DNA from: Nostoc edaphicum CCNP1411
Lineage (GTDB): Bacteria; Cyanobacteriota; Cyanobacteriia; Cyanobacteriales; Nostocaceae
Length of the DNA stretch: 64,000 nt
Direction: 5' to 3'
Assembly: GCF_014023275.1 (NCBI RefSeq)
Contig: NZ_CP054698.1
Location: forward strand, 2,356,001 to 2,420,000
Positions 18,643 to 28,285 of the stretch are shown one piece after another. A program made the translations under genes and the position numbers. Under the pieces are notes generated by a model. It was not told the origin of the DNA. It worked only from the letters and a program-made list of their open reading frames with translations, and searched no databases. How positions within the stretch are numbered: position 1 is the stretch's first letter; each line of letters begins with the position of its first letter.

Positions 18643-20769
18643 CTAACTGATCAGGCGTAACACCATCAGAGAACGATCTGTAACTGGTACACTTTGAGAA
18701 CCTGAAACTAACTTTCCCCGATCTAAAAAGCGAGGTTCATTTGTGTCAATTACTATCTCCCATACCTTTTCTTTAAATTCATTAGGTAAAGCAAACTCAA
18801 TTAATTCATAGTGAGCGTTAAAAAATATCAGAAAACTTTCATCAATAATCCGCTCACCACGATCCCCTGGAGTAGCAATTCCCTGCCCATTCAAAAAAAT
18901 CTCCATTACTTTGGCATAACTAACTAGCCACTGTTTCTCAGTCATTCCACTGCCATCAGAATTAAACCAAGCAATATCATTAATGCCTAAACCGTGAATG
19001 GGACGACCTTGAAACCACTTACGTCGTCGGAATACTGGATGCTGATGGCGAAAATTAATTAGTTCACGTGTAAAGTCTAGTAAATCCGAGTTCGCTTTAT
19101 GCAAATCCCAATGCCGCCAGGAAATTTCATTATCTTGGCAGTAGACATTATTATTTCCCTTTTGACTACAGCCAATTTCATCCCCTTCTAATAGCATTGG
19201 GACACCTTGAGATAGCATTAGGGTTGCTAAAAAGTTTCGTCGTTGCCGTTCGCGCAAACGCATTACTTCTGGATCATCCGTTTCACCTTCTACACCACAA
19301 TTCCACGATCTATTATGGCTTTCACCATCTCTACTGTCTTCCCCGTTTGCCTCGTTATGCTTTTCGTTGTAGCTGACTAAATCATTTAACGTGAAACCAT
19401 CATGAGCAGTTATGAAATTAATACTTGCATTTGGGTTGCGCCCGTTTGTTTGATATAGGTCAGGGCTACCGGTAAAACAGTAAGCAAATTGTCCTAAACT
19501 ATCATCTACACCACGCCAAAAATCTCGTACTGTATCCCGATATCTGCCATTCCACTCAGACCAACGCAGTGGAAAGTTCCCAACTTGATAGCCGCCTTCT
19601 CCTAAGTCCCAAGGTTCAGCAATGAGTTTCACATCTGCTAAGATTGGGTCTTGATGAATAATATCAAAGAAGGCTGATAGATTGTCTACCTCATATAATT
19701 CCCGTGCTAGCGCCGAGGCCAAATCAAATCGGAAGCCATCTACATGCATTTCTATTACCCAATAGCGCAGGCTATCCATGATTAACTTCAGAACTTGAGC
19801 ATGACGCACATTCAGAGAGTTACCACAGCCTGTAAAATCCATGTAGTAGCGAGGATCATCTTTAACCAAACGGTAATATACAGAATTATCAATACCTCGC
19901 AAAGATAGCGTTGGCCCGAAATGATTTCCTTCGCCAGTGTGGTTGTAGACTACATCTAAAATCACTTCAATTCCAGCAAAATGAAGTGTTTTGACCATTT
20001 GCTTGAATTCAGTGACTTGTTGTCCCTCAGTCCCACTAGCACTGTAACTAGAATAGGGGGCAAAATAGTTGATGGAATCGTAACCCCAGTAATTCCTTAA
20101 TCCTTTATCTTCTAAATGTCCCGGATGAGATAAAAAGTGATGTACTGGCATCAACTCAACTGCTGTAATTCCTAATTGCTGTAAGTGTTGAATTGCAGCT
20201 GGATGCGCTAACCCTGCATAAGTGCCACGTAACTCTTCTGGAATACCTGGATGTAGTTTAGTAAAACCTTTGACGTGAGTTTCATAAATAACAGTTGTAT
20301 GCCAAGGTGTATTAAGCCGTTTATCATCTTCCCAATCAAAAGATTGATCAACTACAACACACTTTGGCATTATTTTGGCATCATCTAGTTCAGAAAAAAC
20401 TAAGTCTTTTTCTGGAGCGTCTAAAGAGTAGCCAAATACAGATGGATCGTTACTAAATTCACCGTCAATTGCCTTGGTGTAGGGATCAATCAATAGTTTG
20501 TTTGGATTAAATCGATGACCTACCTCCGGTGCCCATGCCCCATGTACTCTAAATCCATACTTTTGACCTGGGCCAACTCCTGGTAAGTAGCCATGCCACA
20601 CAAAATTGTTTTTTTCTGTCAAAGGCACGCGAATTTCTTCGTCATCATTATCAAATAAACAAAGCTCTACCCCTGTTGCATTTTCCGAAAATAAAGCAAA
20701 GTTCGTCCCTTTCCCATCCCAAGTTGCACCTAAAGGATATACATTCCCTGGCCATAAAGTTACATACAT
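18643..20769 (-). CDS. glgX: Glycogen debranching enzyme (isoamylase type)
   Basis: Hydrolyses alpha-1,6 branches of glycogen during its breakdown in the cytosol. 708 residues, the usual length. An N-terminal CBM48 domain (YPLGATWDGKGTNFALFSENATGVELCLF) is followed by a GH13 barrel. The four family motifs are present: DVVYNHT, GFRFDLAS with the nucleophile Asp (about 346), AEPWDLG with the acid/base Glu (about 384) and TAHDGFT (about 455). The C-terminal beta domain is complete. The gene has its own transcription unit, with 440 AT-rich bases upstream. Confidence 0.95.
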   Translation of the reverse strand: MYVTLWPGNVYPLGATWDGKGTNFALFSENATGVELCLFDNDDEEIRVPLTEKNNFVWHGYLPGVGPGQKYGFRVHGAWAPEVGHRFNPNKLLIDPYTKAIDGEFSNDPSVFGYSLDAPEKDLVFSELDDAKIMPKCVVVDQSFDWEDDKRLNTPWHTTVIYETHVKGFTKLHPGIPEELRGTYAGLAHPAAIQHLQQLGITAVELMPVHHFLSHPGHLEDKGLRNYWGYDSINYFAPYSSYSASGTEGQQVTEFKQMVKTLHFAGIEVILDVVYNHTGEGNHFGPTLSLRGIDNSVYYRLVKDDPRYYMDFTGCGNSLNVRHAQVLKLIMDSLRYWVIEMHVDGFRFDLASALARELYEVDNLSAFFDIIHQDPILADVKLIAEPWDLGEGGYQVGNFPLRWSEWNGRYRDTVRDFWRGVDDSLGQFAYCFTGSPDLYQTNGRNPNASINFITAHDGFTLNDLVSYNEKHNEANGEDSRDGESHNRSWNCGVEGETDDPEVMRLRERQRRNFLATLMLSQGVPMLLEGDEIGCSQKGNNNVYCQDNEISWRHWDLHKANSDLLDFTRELINFRHQHPVFRRRKWFQGRPIHGLGINDIAWFNSDGSGMTEKQWLVSYAKVMEIFLNGQGIATPGDRGERIIDESFLIFFNAHYELIEFALPNEFKEKVWEIVIDTNEPRFLDRGKLVSGSQSVPVTDRSLMVLRLIS

Positions 20770-21210
20770 AAGTAAATTTTCAATAATTAGTTTTTCAGTA
20801 AATAATCAACTTAGATTTTCTTGAATAATTAATAATAATTAGTTGGAACTTAAAGTTACTAATAATTCGTTAAAATCACTAATATTAAAATCTAGCTTAT
20901 TAAATAATATTATTTGCTCTATCATTAGTAATAAAAATCTCTATTCCTTAAGTCTGATAAATTGAAGCGTAGGGCAAGAGGCTGGAGGAAAACTGCTCTG
21001 TCTGTAACACCCTATGCAATCTTCATCAGTAAGCGATGCTGAGACGCTACGCGAACACCAACGCTAAAAAGCAAGGGTGTTAAACACTCACTGTTGCACT
21101 AAATTATCATCCTGCTGTCTAAGCTGAACCGTGGAAATATGACAGCGTGTCTTTTGACACGATTTTACTATTACAGCAACAATTCTACGTGGTGACTGTT
21201 TTTACTTGGT
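20770..21210. other. Divergent intergenic region between glgX and the TonB receptor
   Basis: An AT-rich first half is followed by a stretch with GACGCTACGCGAACACC-type repeat sequence. A short palindromic segment GTGTCTTTTGACAC occurs at about 21147-21160. I looked for a cobalamin or TPP riboswitch ahead of the receptor and found no recognisable core. It probably holds the promoters of both genes. Confidence 0.4.
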
Positions 21211-23307
21211 GTGAAAGAGAACGTGAAAAAGGATTTTTTGTTGCTAACAGTTGCTTTACCGAGTTTACTGATAGCTTTTCCTGGCTTTGCTGCTGAGAGT
21301 GAAATTAAGCAGAGAAATACTGATAAATCAACCGAAGTTATTTCAGATATTCCGAGTTTGAGTGAAATCGAGCTACCCGCGACTAATGCCGAATTATTAA
21401 CTCAACAATCTGCACCGAGTGAAGTTAATCCAGAAACTCAGCCAGAACTAGAGCAAGACGATACAGATATTACCATAGAAGCGATCGCAGAACCGGATAA
21501 CCTACCTCAATCTACCCCAACTTACGTAATTGATAAAGAAGAAATTCAAAAGCAGGGCGCTACAAGTCTAGCCGATATCTTAAAAAGAATGCCTGGTTTT
21601 GCAATCAATGATGTTGGTCATGGTGCAGATATTCACACAGGTACATACTATCGCGGAGCTTCAATTAATCAGTCTGTATTTTTGATTAATGGCAGACCAA
21701 TTAACAATAATGTCAACACTTATCATGGTGGAACTGATTTAAATAGCATTCCGGTAGAGTCGATTGAACGAGTAGAATTATATAGCGGCACAGCCTCCGC
21801 ATTGTATGGTTCCTCAGCTTTTGGGGGAGTTGTGAATATCATCACCAAGGAAGGTTATGGCAAACCTAAATTGAGCGCTAGCGCAGAGTTTGGCTCGTTG
21901 AGTTTAAATAATCAGCAAGTGACTTATGGTGGTTCATCTGATAAAGTTAAGTACAACTTTAGCTTTGAAAGATTCTTTATAGATAACCGTTACCGCGTTC
22001 CTGTAGGTGCTGCAAATCGTGATGAGCAGGGATTTTTATCGAATGCAGACACAGCTACAAGTACTTACTTTGGTAGCATTGGACTAGATTTAGATAAAAA
22101 AAATTCATTGAATTTAGATGTTACTGCACTCAGCAGTCGTCGCGGCTTAATTTATTTTGGGTTTCCTCTGCAAAGAGATAGATTAGACCACGATGGTTTA
22201 AATGTTGGCTTATCTTGGAAAACTCGGCTAGGTAATGGTGAAAGCTCCAATCTTACAACCTCAATTGGTTATAACCAAGATTATTTCAGCACTTATGGCC
22301 CTACAGGCGCATTTTACCGTACAGGATCTTTAGATACACAACAACTTACAGCCAGAGTAGATCATGAGTGGAAAGTTACTTCCAATAATAAGTTGCGCTG
22401 GGGATTAGATTTGAAAAACACCGACTTAATCGGTGATGTTTTGAGTACAAATCCTGCGAGAATTGCCAATAACGAAACTGAAGATCGGAGTTTATTCAAT
22501 ACAGCTTTGTTTGCTGTCAATACTTGGAATATTAGCGATAATTTTCTGATAGATTTAGGGCTAAGGCAAAGCTTTGACAGCCAGTTTGGAAATTATCTCA
22601 ATCCTAGTGTTGGGTTACGTTATGCCGTCACACCAATAGTAGCAGTGCGGGGAAGTTGGGCAGGGGGACAGCGCAATCCGGGGTTAGATCAGTTGTATGT
22701 TTATGATACAGTTCATGGTTGGGAACCTAATCCTGATTTAAGACCGGAAACTGGTTCTACTTGGAGTGCGGGAGTAGATGTCAATTTTTCTCAAAATCTG
22801 ATTGGGCAGTTTACTTACTTTGGTAGTAGTATAAGCGATCGCTTGGGAGTCATCGCCGGCAGATGGGAAAACATTGGACTAGTTGATACCAATGGTTTAG
22901 AGGTTGCATTGCAATTAAGAATTGCGGCTGGTTGGTCAACTTTCCTCAACTACACTTATACTGATGCTCAAATAAAAACAGGCTCAGAGAGAGGCTTACA
23001 GTTAGGTTTGATTCCCTACTCTGTACTGCAAACTGGCGTGGGTTATGAAAATTCAGGTTGGCAGGCTAATTTGTATGTTACTTACAATAGTGGCACTCGC
23101 AGAGCCTTCTTTACAAACCCTGGTGACACGATTACAGATTTTTCGCCATCTTTCGTAAATTTAGATTTGAGCGGACGTGTACCTTTAACTAGCAATGTCG
23201 GATTGACAGTTTACTTAGAAAATCTACTAGGTGAGCAATATGAGCGAGTTAATCGCATATATAGCCCTGGATTCACTTTTCGTGTGGGTTTAAACGCCAG
23301 TTTTTAG
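21211..23307 (+). CDS. TonB-dependent outer-membrane receptor
   Basis: Energised uptake of a large or scarce ligand across the outer membrane. 698 residues with GTG start and a signal peptide (LLLTVALPSLLIAFPGFAAE). A low-complexity acidic linker follows, then a plug domain at about residues 105-215 (TYVIDKEEIQKQGATSLADILKRMPGF, VFLINGRPINN, IERVELYSGTASALYGSSAFGGVVNIIT). A 22-strand barrel ends in aromatic-terminated SF. The cyanobacterial AMIN domain often found in siderophore receptors is missing, so the substrate (cobalamin-like or siderophore) is open. No siderophore or TonB/ExbBD genes lie nearby. Confidence 0.9.
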   Translation: MKENVKKDFLLLTVALPSLLIAFPGFAAESEIKQRNTDKSTEVISDIPSLSEIELPATNAELLTQQSAPSEVNPETQPELEQDDTDITIEAIAEPDNLPQSTPTYVIDKEEIQKQGATSLADILKRMPGFAINDVGHGADIHTGTYYRGASINQSVFLINGRPINNNVNTYHGGTDLNSIPVESIERVELYSGTASALYGSSAFGGVVNIITKEGYGKPKLSASAEFGSLSLNNQQVTYGGSSDKVKYNFSFERFFIDNRYRVPVGAANRDEQGFLSNADTATSTYFGSIGLDLDKKNSLNLDVTALSSRRGLIYFGFPLQRDRLDHDGLNVGLSWKTRLGNGESSNLTTSIGYNQDYFSTYGPTGAFYRTGSLDTQQLTARVDHEWKVTSNNKLRWGLDLKNTDLIGDVLSTNPARIANNETEDRSLFNTALFAVNTWNISDNFLIDLGLRQSFDSQFGNYLNPSVGLRYAVTPIVAVRGSWAGGQRNPGLDQLYVYDTVHGWEPNPDLRPETGSTWSAGVDVNFSQNLIGQFTYFGSSISDRLGVIAGRWENIGLVDTNGLEVALQLRIAAGWSTFLNYTYTDAQIKTGSERGLQLGLIPYSVLQTGVGYENSGWQANLYVTYNSGTRRAFFTNPGDTITDFSPSFVNLDLSGRVPLTSNVGLTVYLENLLGEQYERVNRIYSPGFTFRVGLNASF

Positions 23308-23316
23308 GTGTAAAAC

Positions 23317-23389
23317 CTCTGCGTTCTCTGTGACTCTGCGGTTCAAAAGTTATCTATTGAACCACTGAGGCGCAGAGAACACAGAGACA
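23317..23389. repeat. Long imperfect hairpin after the TonB receptor
   Basis: A CTCTGCGTTCTCTGTG arm and its complement CGCAGAGAACACAGAG pair over about 29 bases with some mismatches, around a loop near 23346-23360. It lies just after the receptor stop and could end transcription. The arms belong to the GCAGAGG repeat family also seen at 15598-15640. Confidence 0.65.
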
Positions 23390-23585
23390 AAGAGCAGCTT
23401 TTTGGTAAAAACGAGGCACCGCGATGATACAACATGGTGCGTTAGGTTAAAGTCGTAACGAACCCTACGGTTAAGGCAAGAGACGCGATGAATCGCCGTC
23501 TCTACAATATCAAAAAACCTTAACCGAACCGGATTGTAACGCACCCTATTTAAAATTTATTTTTAATCCGAAATCTAAAATTGTT

Positions 23586-23882
23586 ATGAGAGCCAGAATT
23601 GAAAATAAAATCCTTTTAATCCATCACGAAGATTTGCCAGAGTTTAAGAAGGGTGGTTCGGTAGTGCGAAACTCTTATTTCTGGGCGCTACGTTCAATTG
23701 CTGGTAAAGCTTCGCGTTATCGTGATTGGGAATACGAATCGGAGGTTTGGCTAGCGCTTTCACGAATGCTTTTGTCGTTTGCTGAATCTGGGTATTTGGG
23801 TGTTAGAGAAACCTTGCTGGAGTTTCCTTTATCTCAAGGGGAAATTCCTAGTTTGCTGCGAGATGTGTCAACTTTTGAGTAA
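23586..23882 (+). CDS. Small hypothetical protein
   Basis: A protein of 98 residues, cytosolic by composition, rich in Arg/Glu/Trp, with no recognised motif (MRARIENKILLIHHEDL...). Predicted mostly helical; the segment YESEVWLALSRMLLSFAESGYLGV could be an amphipathic helix pair. The upstream 270 bases are occupied by repeats (hairpin 23317-23389, and a GAGACGCGATGAATCGCCGTCTC unit at about 23482-23507). Judged a real gene on its codon use and ATG, but no function can be given. Confidence 0.55.
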   Translation: MRARIENKILLIHHEDLPEFKKGGSVVRNSYFWALRSIAGKASRYRDWEYESEVWLALSRMLLSFAESGYLGVRETLLEFPLSQGEIPSLLRDVSTFE

Positions 23883-23987
23883 ATTAAATGGCATTTTGCT
23901 TGCAAAAAACACCAAAATGAGTAATACCGTTTCTTTGTGAAGCTGCATATAATTCACCCCCCGGCTATCGCCGTCCCCCCTTGCCAA

Positions 23988-24145
23988 GCTACGGTGCATA
24001 CACAAGTCTAATTACCCCCCTTAATCCCCCCGATGCATTGGGGGGAAATAGAAAATCTAGTTCCCTCCCCTTTGCAAGGGGAGGGTTAGGGTGGGGTAAA
24101 ATCTTGGGTTTTTCGGCGATTTTAGACTTGTGTATACACGGTAGC
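23988..24145. mobile_element. MITE-like element (family A), copy 1, 158 bp with 8-bp target duplication
   Basis: Terminal inverted repeats of about 21 bp begin GCTACGGTG and end CCGTAGC, with the inner part TACACAAGTC / GACTTGTGTA. Direct repeats CTTGCCAA lie at 23980-23987 and 24146-24153. Removing the element restores a CCCCCCTTGCCAAGGGGGG hairpin, so it inserted near the apex of a stem. Inside are a CCCCCC/GGGGGG stem and CCCTCCCCTTTGCAAGGGGAGGG. No coding sequence. Other copies: 40651-40810, 48875-49029 and 52135-52302. Confidence 0.92.
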
Positions 24146-24508
24146 CTTGCCAAGGGGGGACTACAGGGGGGTATTATGATGTGCATCTTCATAGAGAATT
24201 GGTATAAGTCAAATGACCTTTTGAGAAAGCATTTAAGCTTTTTGTGAAAGCATTTAAGTATTTTGAGAAAGCAATTAGGCTTTTTGATAAGTAATCAGCA
24301 AATATACCTGATAATTAAAAATTGTAGCTGCATACCGATGTAATTAATATAACATTATCAAAATAATGCTTGAACTCATCGGGCACTCAAATGAGGTTTA
24401 ATCCGTCACGATTAGCCATCATAGACAAACCCTGGTGAACAGTAGTGCTGAAGCAAGGGTAGTTGTGAGAAAACAATTAAGATGCAGCAGTTAGTGTAGG
24501 AGAACAAC

Positions 24509-24898
24509 GTGAAAATAACGATTATTGCTAAAACATTAATTACATCCATAAGTTTGTTAGCTTTATTTGCCCCAAGTCAAGCATCGGCTCAACTTATACC
24601 GCAACCTTGGGTTTCAGTTGGTGGAAAAGATGGTGATGTAACTTATGCTGTAGGTGCTAGGGCTTTGGATTTCGGGGTTGAGATTGGAACTGGCCCTGAT
24701 GGTGCTACGGGAGTAGATGTTTTGAAATTTATCAGTTTACCTGTAATTTCACCTTATGTAGGAGTTGGACTTTATTCAGAGGATAAAGGTGTTGCAGTTT
24801 CAGGTGGCGTTCAGGTAGGTGCTACTGATAACGTTTTTGTCGGCGCTGGTTACAATTCTATTCGTGGATTTAATGGGCAACTGGGAATAAGATTTTAA
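24509..24898 (+). CDS. Small secreted, probably beta-stranded protein
   Basis: 129 residues with a clear Sec signal peptide (TLITSISLLALFAPSQASA, cleavage near residue 28). The mature part of about 100 residues alternates polar and glycine-rich segments (VSVGGKDGDVTYAVGARALDFGVEIGTG, ISPYVGVGLYSEDKGVAVSGGVQVG) and ends in LGIRF, which resembles the closing strand of a small outer-membrane barrel or periplasmic beta-sandwich. I do not recognise a named family. AGGAG lies ahead of the GTG start. It faces dhaM. Confidence 0.68.
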   Translation: MKITIIAKTLITSISLLALFAPSQASAQLIPQPWVSVGGKDGDVTYAVGARALDFGVEIGTGPDGATGVDVLKFISLPVISPYVGVGLYSEDKGVAVSGGVQVGATDNVFVGAGYNSIRGFNGQLGIRF

Positions 24899-24960
24899 CT
24901 AATTCGTAATTCGTAATTCGTAATGACGTTTTCACAGCGTCATAATTAATTGCGAATTAA

Positions 24961-27477
24961 TTATGCAGGGGGAGTAATTGAAGTTGAGATTAGCTCTCTG
25001 ACATGAACTGCGGAATCTTGTTGTAATGCTGATGCCGCGATCGCTTCACTTTCAACTATACTTAACCGAGCGATCGCTTGCTTCACTCCAGGTATACCTT
25101 GAGGATTCACGCTCAACTCATCCAGCCCTAAGCCTAATAAAATTGGTGTTGCTAAAGTATCTGCTGCCAATTCTCCACATAATCCTACGGAAATTCCCGC
25201 CGTATGGGCAGCTTGGATAGTTTGCTGCACCATTCGCAACACGGCTGGATGTAGCGCATCAACCAAATTTGCCACGCGGGGATTAGTGCGATCGCTAGCC
25301 ATGACGTACTGACTCAGATCGTTAGTCCCTATACTAAAGAAGTCTACTTCAGTTGCTAACTGATCTGCGATCGCAACTGCTGAGGGAACCTCTACCATAA
25401 TCCCCACTTTCATCGCTGCATCAAAGGAAATACCAGCTTGATTTAATTCAGCTTGCACTTCACTCAAAATTGCCTTTGCTGCACGTACCTCCGTCACCGT
25501 AGCAATCATCGGCAACATAATCTTAATTTGATGCCCCACACTGGCTCTCAAAATTGCCCGTAACTGAGTTTTGAACAAATCCAAATGATCTAAACAGAAA
25601 CGAATTCCCCGCCAACCTAAGAAAGGGTTAGCTTCTGGAAACCCGACTCTGATATAGGGAAGTGGCTTATCACCACCAACATCTAAGGTACGAATAATTA
25701 GCGGACGATTATCTAAAACTTGGGCGATCGCCTGATACACTGCTAGTTGTTCTTCTTCAGTGGGGGCGCTTGTCCTATCTAGATATAGAAACTCGGTGCG
25801 AAGTAGTCCCACACCTTCTGCACCACTAGCCACAGCAACTTGGACATCATTTATACTACCAATGTTAGCAAAGACGCTAACTTGCCGACCATCACGAGTA
25901 ATTGCTGGTTGGTGCGCTGTAGCTCGTGCTTCCTGTTGAGCAGTTTGCCAAGCTGACTGTTTTACTGCCAGTAAATCCAGGATATGTGATTCTGGCTCTA
26001 CCCAAGCTCTGCCACTTTCACCATCAAGTGCCATAAGTGTACCATCTGCCAAGTGCAACACCTGGGCATCTACTCCCAAAACTGCGGGAATGCCCAATGT
26101 CCGGGCGATAATTGCGCTGTGGGAAGTGGCGCTACCAGAAGTTGTACAAATACCCAGCACCTTTGTCGGATCTAGTCCAGCGGTGTCTGAGGGGGTTAAA
26201 TCAGTCGCTACCAAAATCGCCGGTGACTCAAGATGGAGGTTAGCCGCAGCATTCCCAGCTAGTAATCGTAGTACCCTTTGCCCGACATCCACAACATCGT
26301 CAACTCGCTCTTGCAGGTAAGAATCTTCAAGTGTGCGGTAGGAAGTCGCTACTTCATCTACTACAGCTTGCCAAGCTGCTTCAGCATTTATATGGTTTTC
26401 TAAAATGCGCTGATGAGCCGCTTCCAACAGTACTGGATCTTCTAAAAATAGTAATTGGGCATCGAAGATGGCGGCTTCAGCGTCACCAATTTGCAGAGAT
26501 GCTTGTGAAAAAATCGCTTGAATTTCCTGTCTAGCAGTGTTAATTGCTGCCTGTACTCGTTGCCACTCTGCATCAGGGTCATCTACGTGATATTCCGTAA
26601 TAGAAATGTGAGTGGGTTGATAATGAACAACAGGTGCGATCGCTATTCCTGGAGAAGCTGCAATTCCTGAAAGTTCGCCGTGAGTTGCTGGGGTAACTTC
26701 ATGATGAAATGCTGGCGGAGAATTCAAGGCAACATTATCTTCACCAAAGTTATTTGCGAATAATGTCTGTAATGCTGCGATCGCCTCATCTGCATCTGAA
26801 CCAGTGGCAGTAATCAGCAGTTCGTGTCCTTGACGCACTCCTAAAGTTGTGACTTGGTTAATACTGTCGCCCCTAACTAGCTCAGTATTTCTCGTTAAAT
26901 TCCGCACCAGAATTTGGGATTGAAACCTAGCTGCGGTTGCGACAAACTGCGCTGCGGGACGGGCGTGTAATCCTAAGCGATTGCTGACAATCAGCCGGAT
27001 TTCTCGCGTTGGTGATTCTACATTAGTTGTTGCTGGGGTGATAGTTGACAACGGCCTACTAATTACACCCAATTGAGTCGCTTTAGCTAAGAGTGCGCCG
27101 CGTGCTTCCGCCATAACTTGGTGAATATCTCTACCAGCCGCCGCAGCTACCACAGCAGCGATCGCACCTTCTACTAGAGGTGCTTCACACAAATACACTT
27201 TTTGCTGCTGTGCTTCTGGCAGAAACTCGATTGCCATTTCTGCACTCAGCAAAGCACTACCCAAATCCATTAATACCAAAACACCATCATCAGAAAATAC
27301 AGAAGCGATCGCTTCATAAACTTGGATAGGATCTGTACCCAATGGATTTTCCGGATCTTCAATACCTGCTGCAACAGCAATGGGAACTTGGCCTTGAACC
27401 ATCTGCGCGGCGAGTTCCCGCACACCCAAGGCTAGTTGTTTACTGTGAGAAACAATAACAATTCCGATCAATGCCAC
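24961..27477 (-). CDS. dhaM: DhaM-type PTS fusion: EIIA(DhaM)-HPr-complete Enzyme I
   Basis: Passes phosphate from PEP to a dihydroxyacetone-kinase partner (DhaK/DhaL) in the cytosol. 838 residues in three modules. An EIIA-Man-like DhaM domain (about 1-130) has the active His11 in IVIVSHS. HPr (about 155-245) has its His in NRLGLHARPAA. Enzyme I (about 265-830) has its phospho-His in GSATSHSAIIARTLGIPAVLG and the PEP-binding MVEVPSAV and SIGTNDLSQY motifs. In E. coli DhaM the EI part is truncated; here it is full length, so this one protein could run the whole relay from PEP. No dhaK, dhaL or sugar EIIBC gene is in the window. Start ATG 27477. Confidence 0.92.
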   Translation of the reverse strand: MALIGIVIVSHSKQLALGVRELAAQMVQGQVPIAVAAGIEDPENPLGTDPIQVYEAIASVFSDDGVLVLMDLGSALLSAEMAIEFLPEAQQQKVYLCEAPLVEGAIAAVVAAAAGRDIHQVMAEARGALLAKATQLGVISRPLSTITPATTNVESPTREIRLIVSNRLGLHARPAAQFVATAARFQSQILVRNLTRNTELVRGDSINQVTTLGVRQGHELLITATGSDADEAIAALQTLFANNFGEDNVALNSPPAFHHEVTPATHGELSGIAASPGIAIAPVVHYQPTHISITEYHVDDPDAEWQRVQAAINTARQEIQAIFSQASLQIGDAEAAIFDAQLLFLEDPVLLEAAHQRILENHINAEAAWQAVVDEVATSYRTLEDSYLQERVDDVVDVGQRVLRLLAGNAAANLHLESPAILVATDLTPSDTAGLDPTKVLGICTTSGSATSHSAIIARTLGIPAVLGVDAQVLHLADGTLMALDGESGRAWVEPESHILDLLAVKQSAWQTAQQEARATAHQPAITRDGRQVSVFANIGSINDVQVAVASGAEGVGLLRTEFLYLDRTSAPTEEEQLAVYQAIAQVLDNRPLIIRTLDVGGDKPLPYIRVGFPEANPFLGWRGIRFCLDHLDLFKTQLRAILRASVGHQIKIMLPMIATVTEVRAAKAILSEVQAELNQAGISFDAAMKVGIMVEVPSAVAIADQLATEVDFFSIGTNDLSQYVMASDRTNPRVANLVDALHPAVLRMVQQTIQAAHTAGISVGLCGELAADTLATPILLGLGLDELSVNPQGIPGVKQAIARLSIVESEAIAASALQQDSAVHVRELISTSITPPA

Positions 27478-27538
27478 ACCGTCAACCTTGTTGAGAGGTT
27501 TGCGTTTAGCTAGTTATCCATTTCATTTTCCCATTCTG

Positions 27539-27757
27539 CTACAGTTGCAACTGCCCGAAAATATTCCGGTCTTTCCAGCTAGAAATGCGAACAAAGTAGC
27601 CTTCTTTTACCGAAATACGTGGTGTCCACTCATAAACTCCATCGCTAGCAGTACGGGAAGAAATGTTTTGGATAAGTTTGTTCCCATCGTACAACTTAAT
27701 CGAGACATCGCCATCAAAATTATCCCGCCACAATATTAAAAAAGGTTGATCCTTCGG
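27539..27757 (-). pseudogene. Fragment of a KNH/Ser-Thr-rich-domain protein
   Basis: An open stretch of about 72 codons after an in-frame TAA, with no proper start (only a TTG at 27733). The translation (PKDQPFLILWRDNFDGDVSIKLY...NISSRTASDGVYEWTP...GYFVRISSWKDRNIFG) has the pattern of the short beta-sandwich KNH/Kre9-like domain found repeated in secreted bacterial proteins. It looks like one domain left from a larger gene. It lies just upstream of dhaM on the same strand. Confidence 0.5.
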
Positions 27758-28285
27758 TTAAAAGTTTGGGCAATCCAAAAACTACTCAGAATGGCAGCAA
27801 AAAAAGCAAAAAATTGATTAGAGGATTTATCCTTGCTTGACCGCAATTCCACAAAAAGTTGTCGTTACCACTTTAAGGCTAATGAGTTGCGATCGCATGA
27901 CCATATACTAGACATCTCTATCTAAGCAAGAATAACAAACGCAGACATGATCTGATTTAGCCAATAAAACTTGTAACACCATCCGCAACCATGCCGAAAG
28001 TTCAGAAAAAAATTCAACATCTACTATCTATATAAAACGCATATTTGATTTCTGAAAAAACTCCGTACAACTAAGAAGCCTTCTTGACTGTAGCAAGATT
28101 GCCTATTGCCTGCCTATCGCGCTTGCGCTGCGCTTGTCTGCGACACGGTGCGCGTTCGCGCACCACGCAAATTAGTTCAGAAATCAAAGCGGATTCCTAT
28201 ATAACCCAGAGATTGCATTGAACAATCGAATGCAAGGCGCTTATGAGAGAACCTTGCATTCCGTGCCTAGAATGATGCTGGAACG
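27758..28285. other. Gene-free stretch between KNH fragment and RTX gene
   Basis: AT-rich spacer with no supported gene. It contains a tight GC-rich palindrome GGTGCGCGTTCGCGCACC at about 28147-28164 inside a run of GCGCTTGCGCTGCGCTTG repeat sequence. The palindrome could act as a terminator or a repeat end for the flanking minus-strand genes. Confidence 0.45.

Noticed and set aside
20940..21200. Possible riboswitch ahead of the TonB receptor
   Set aside because: No B12-box, TPP or other recognisable conserved core was found.
23981..24247. 88- and 67-residue open frames
   Set aside because: Both are read-through of MITE-A copy 1.
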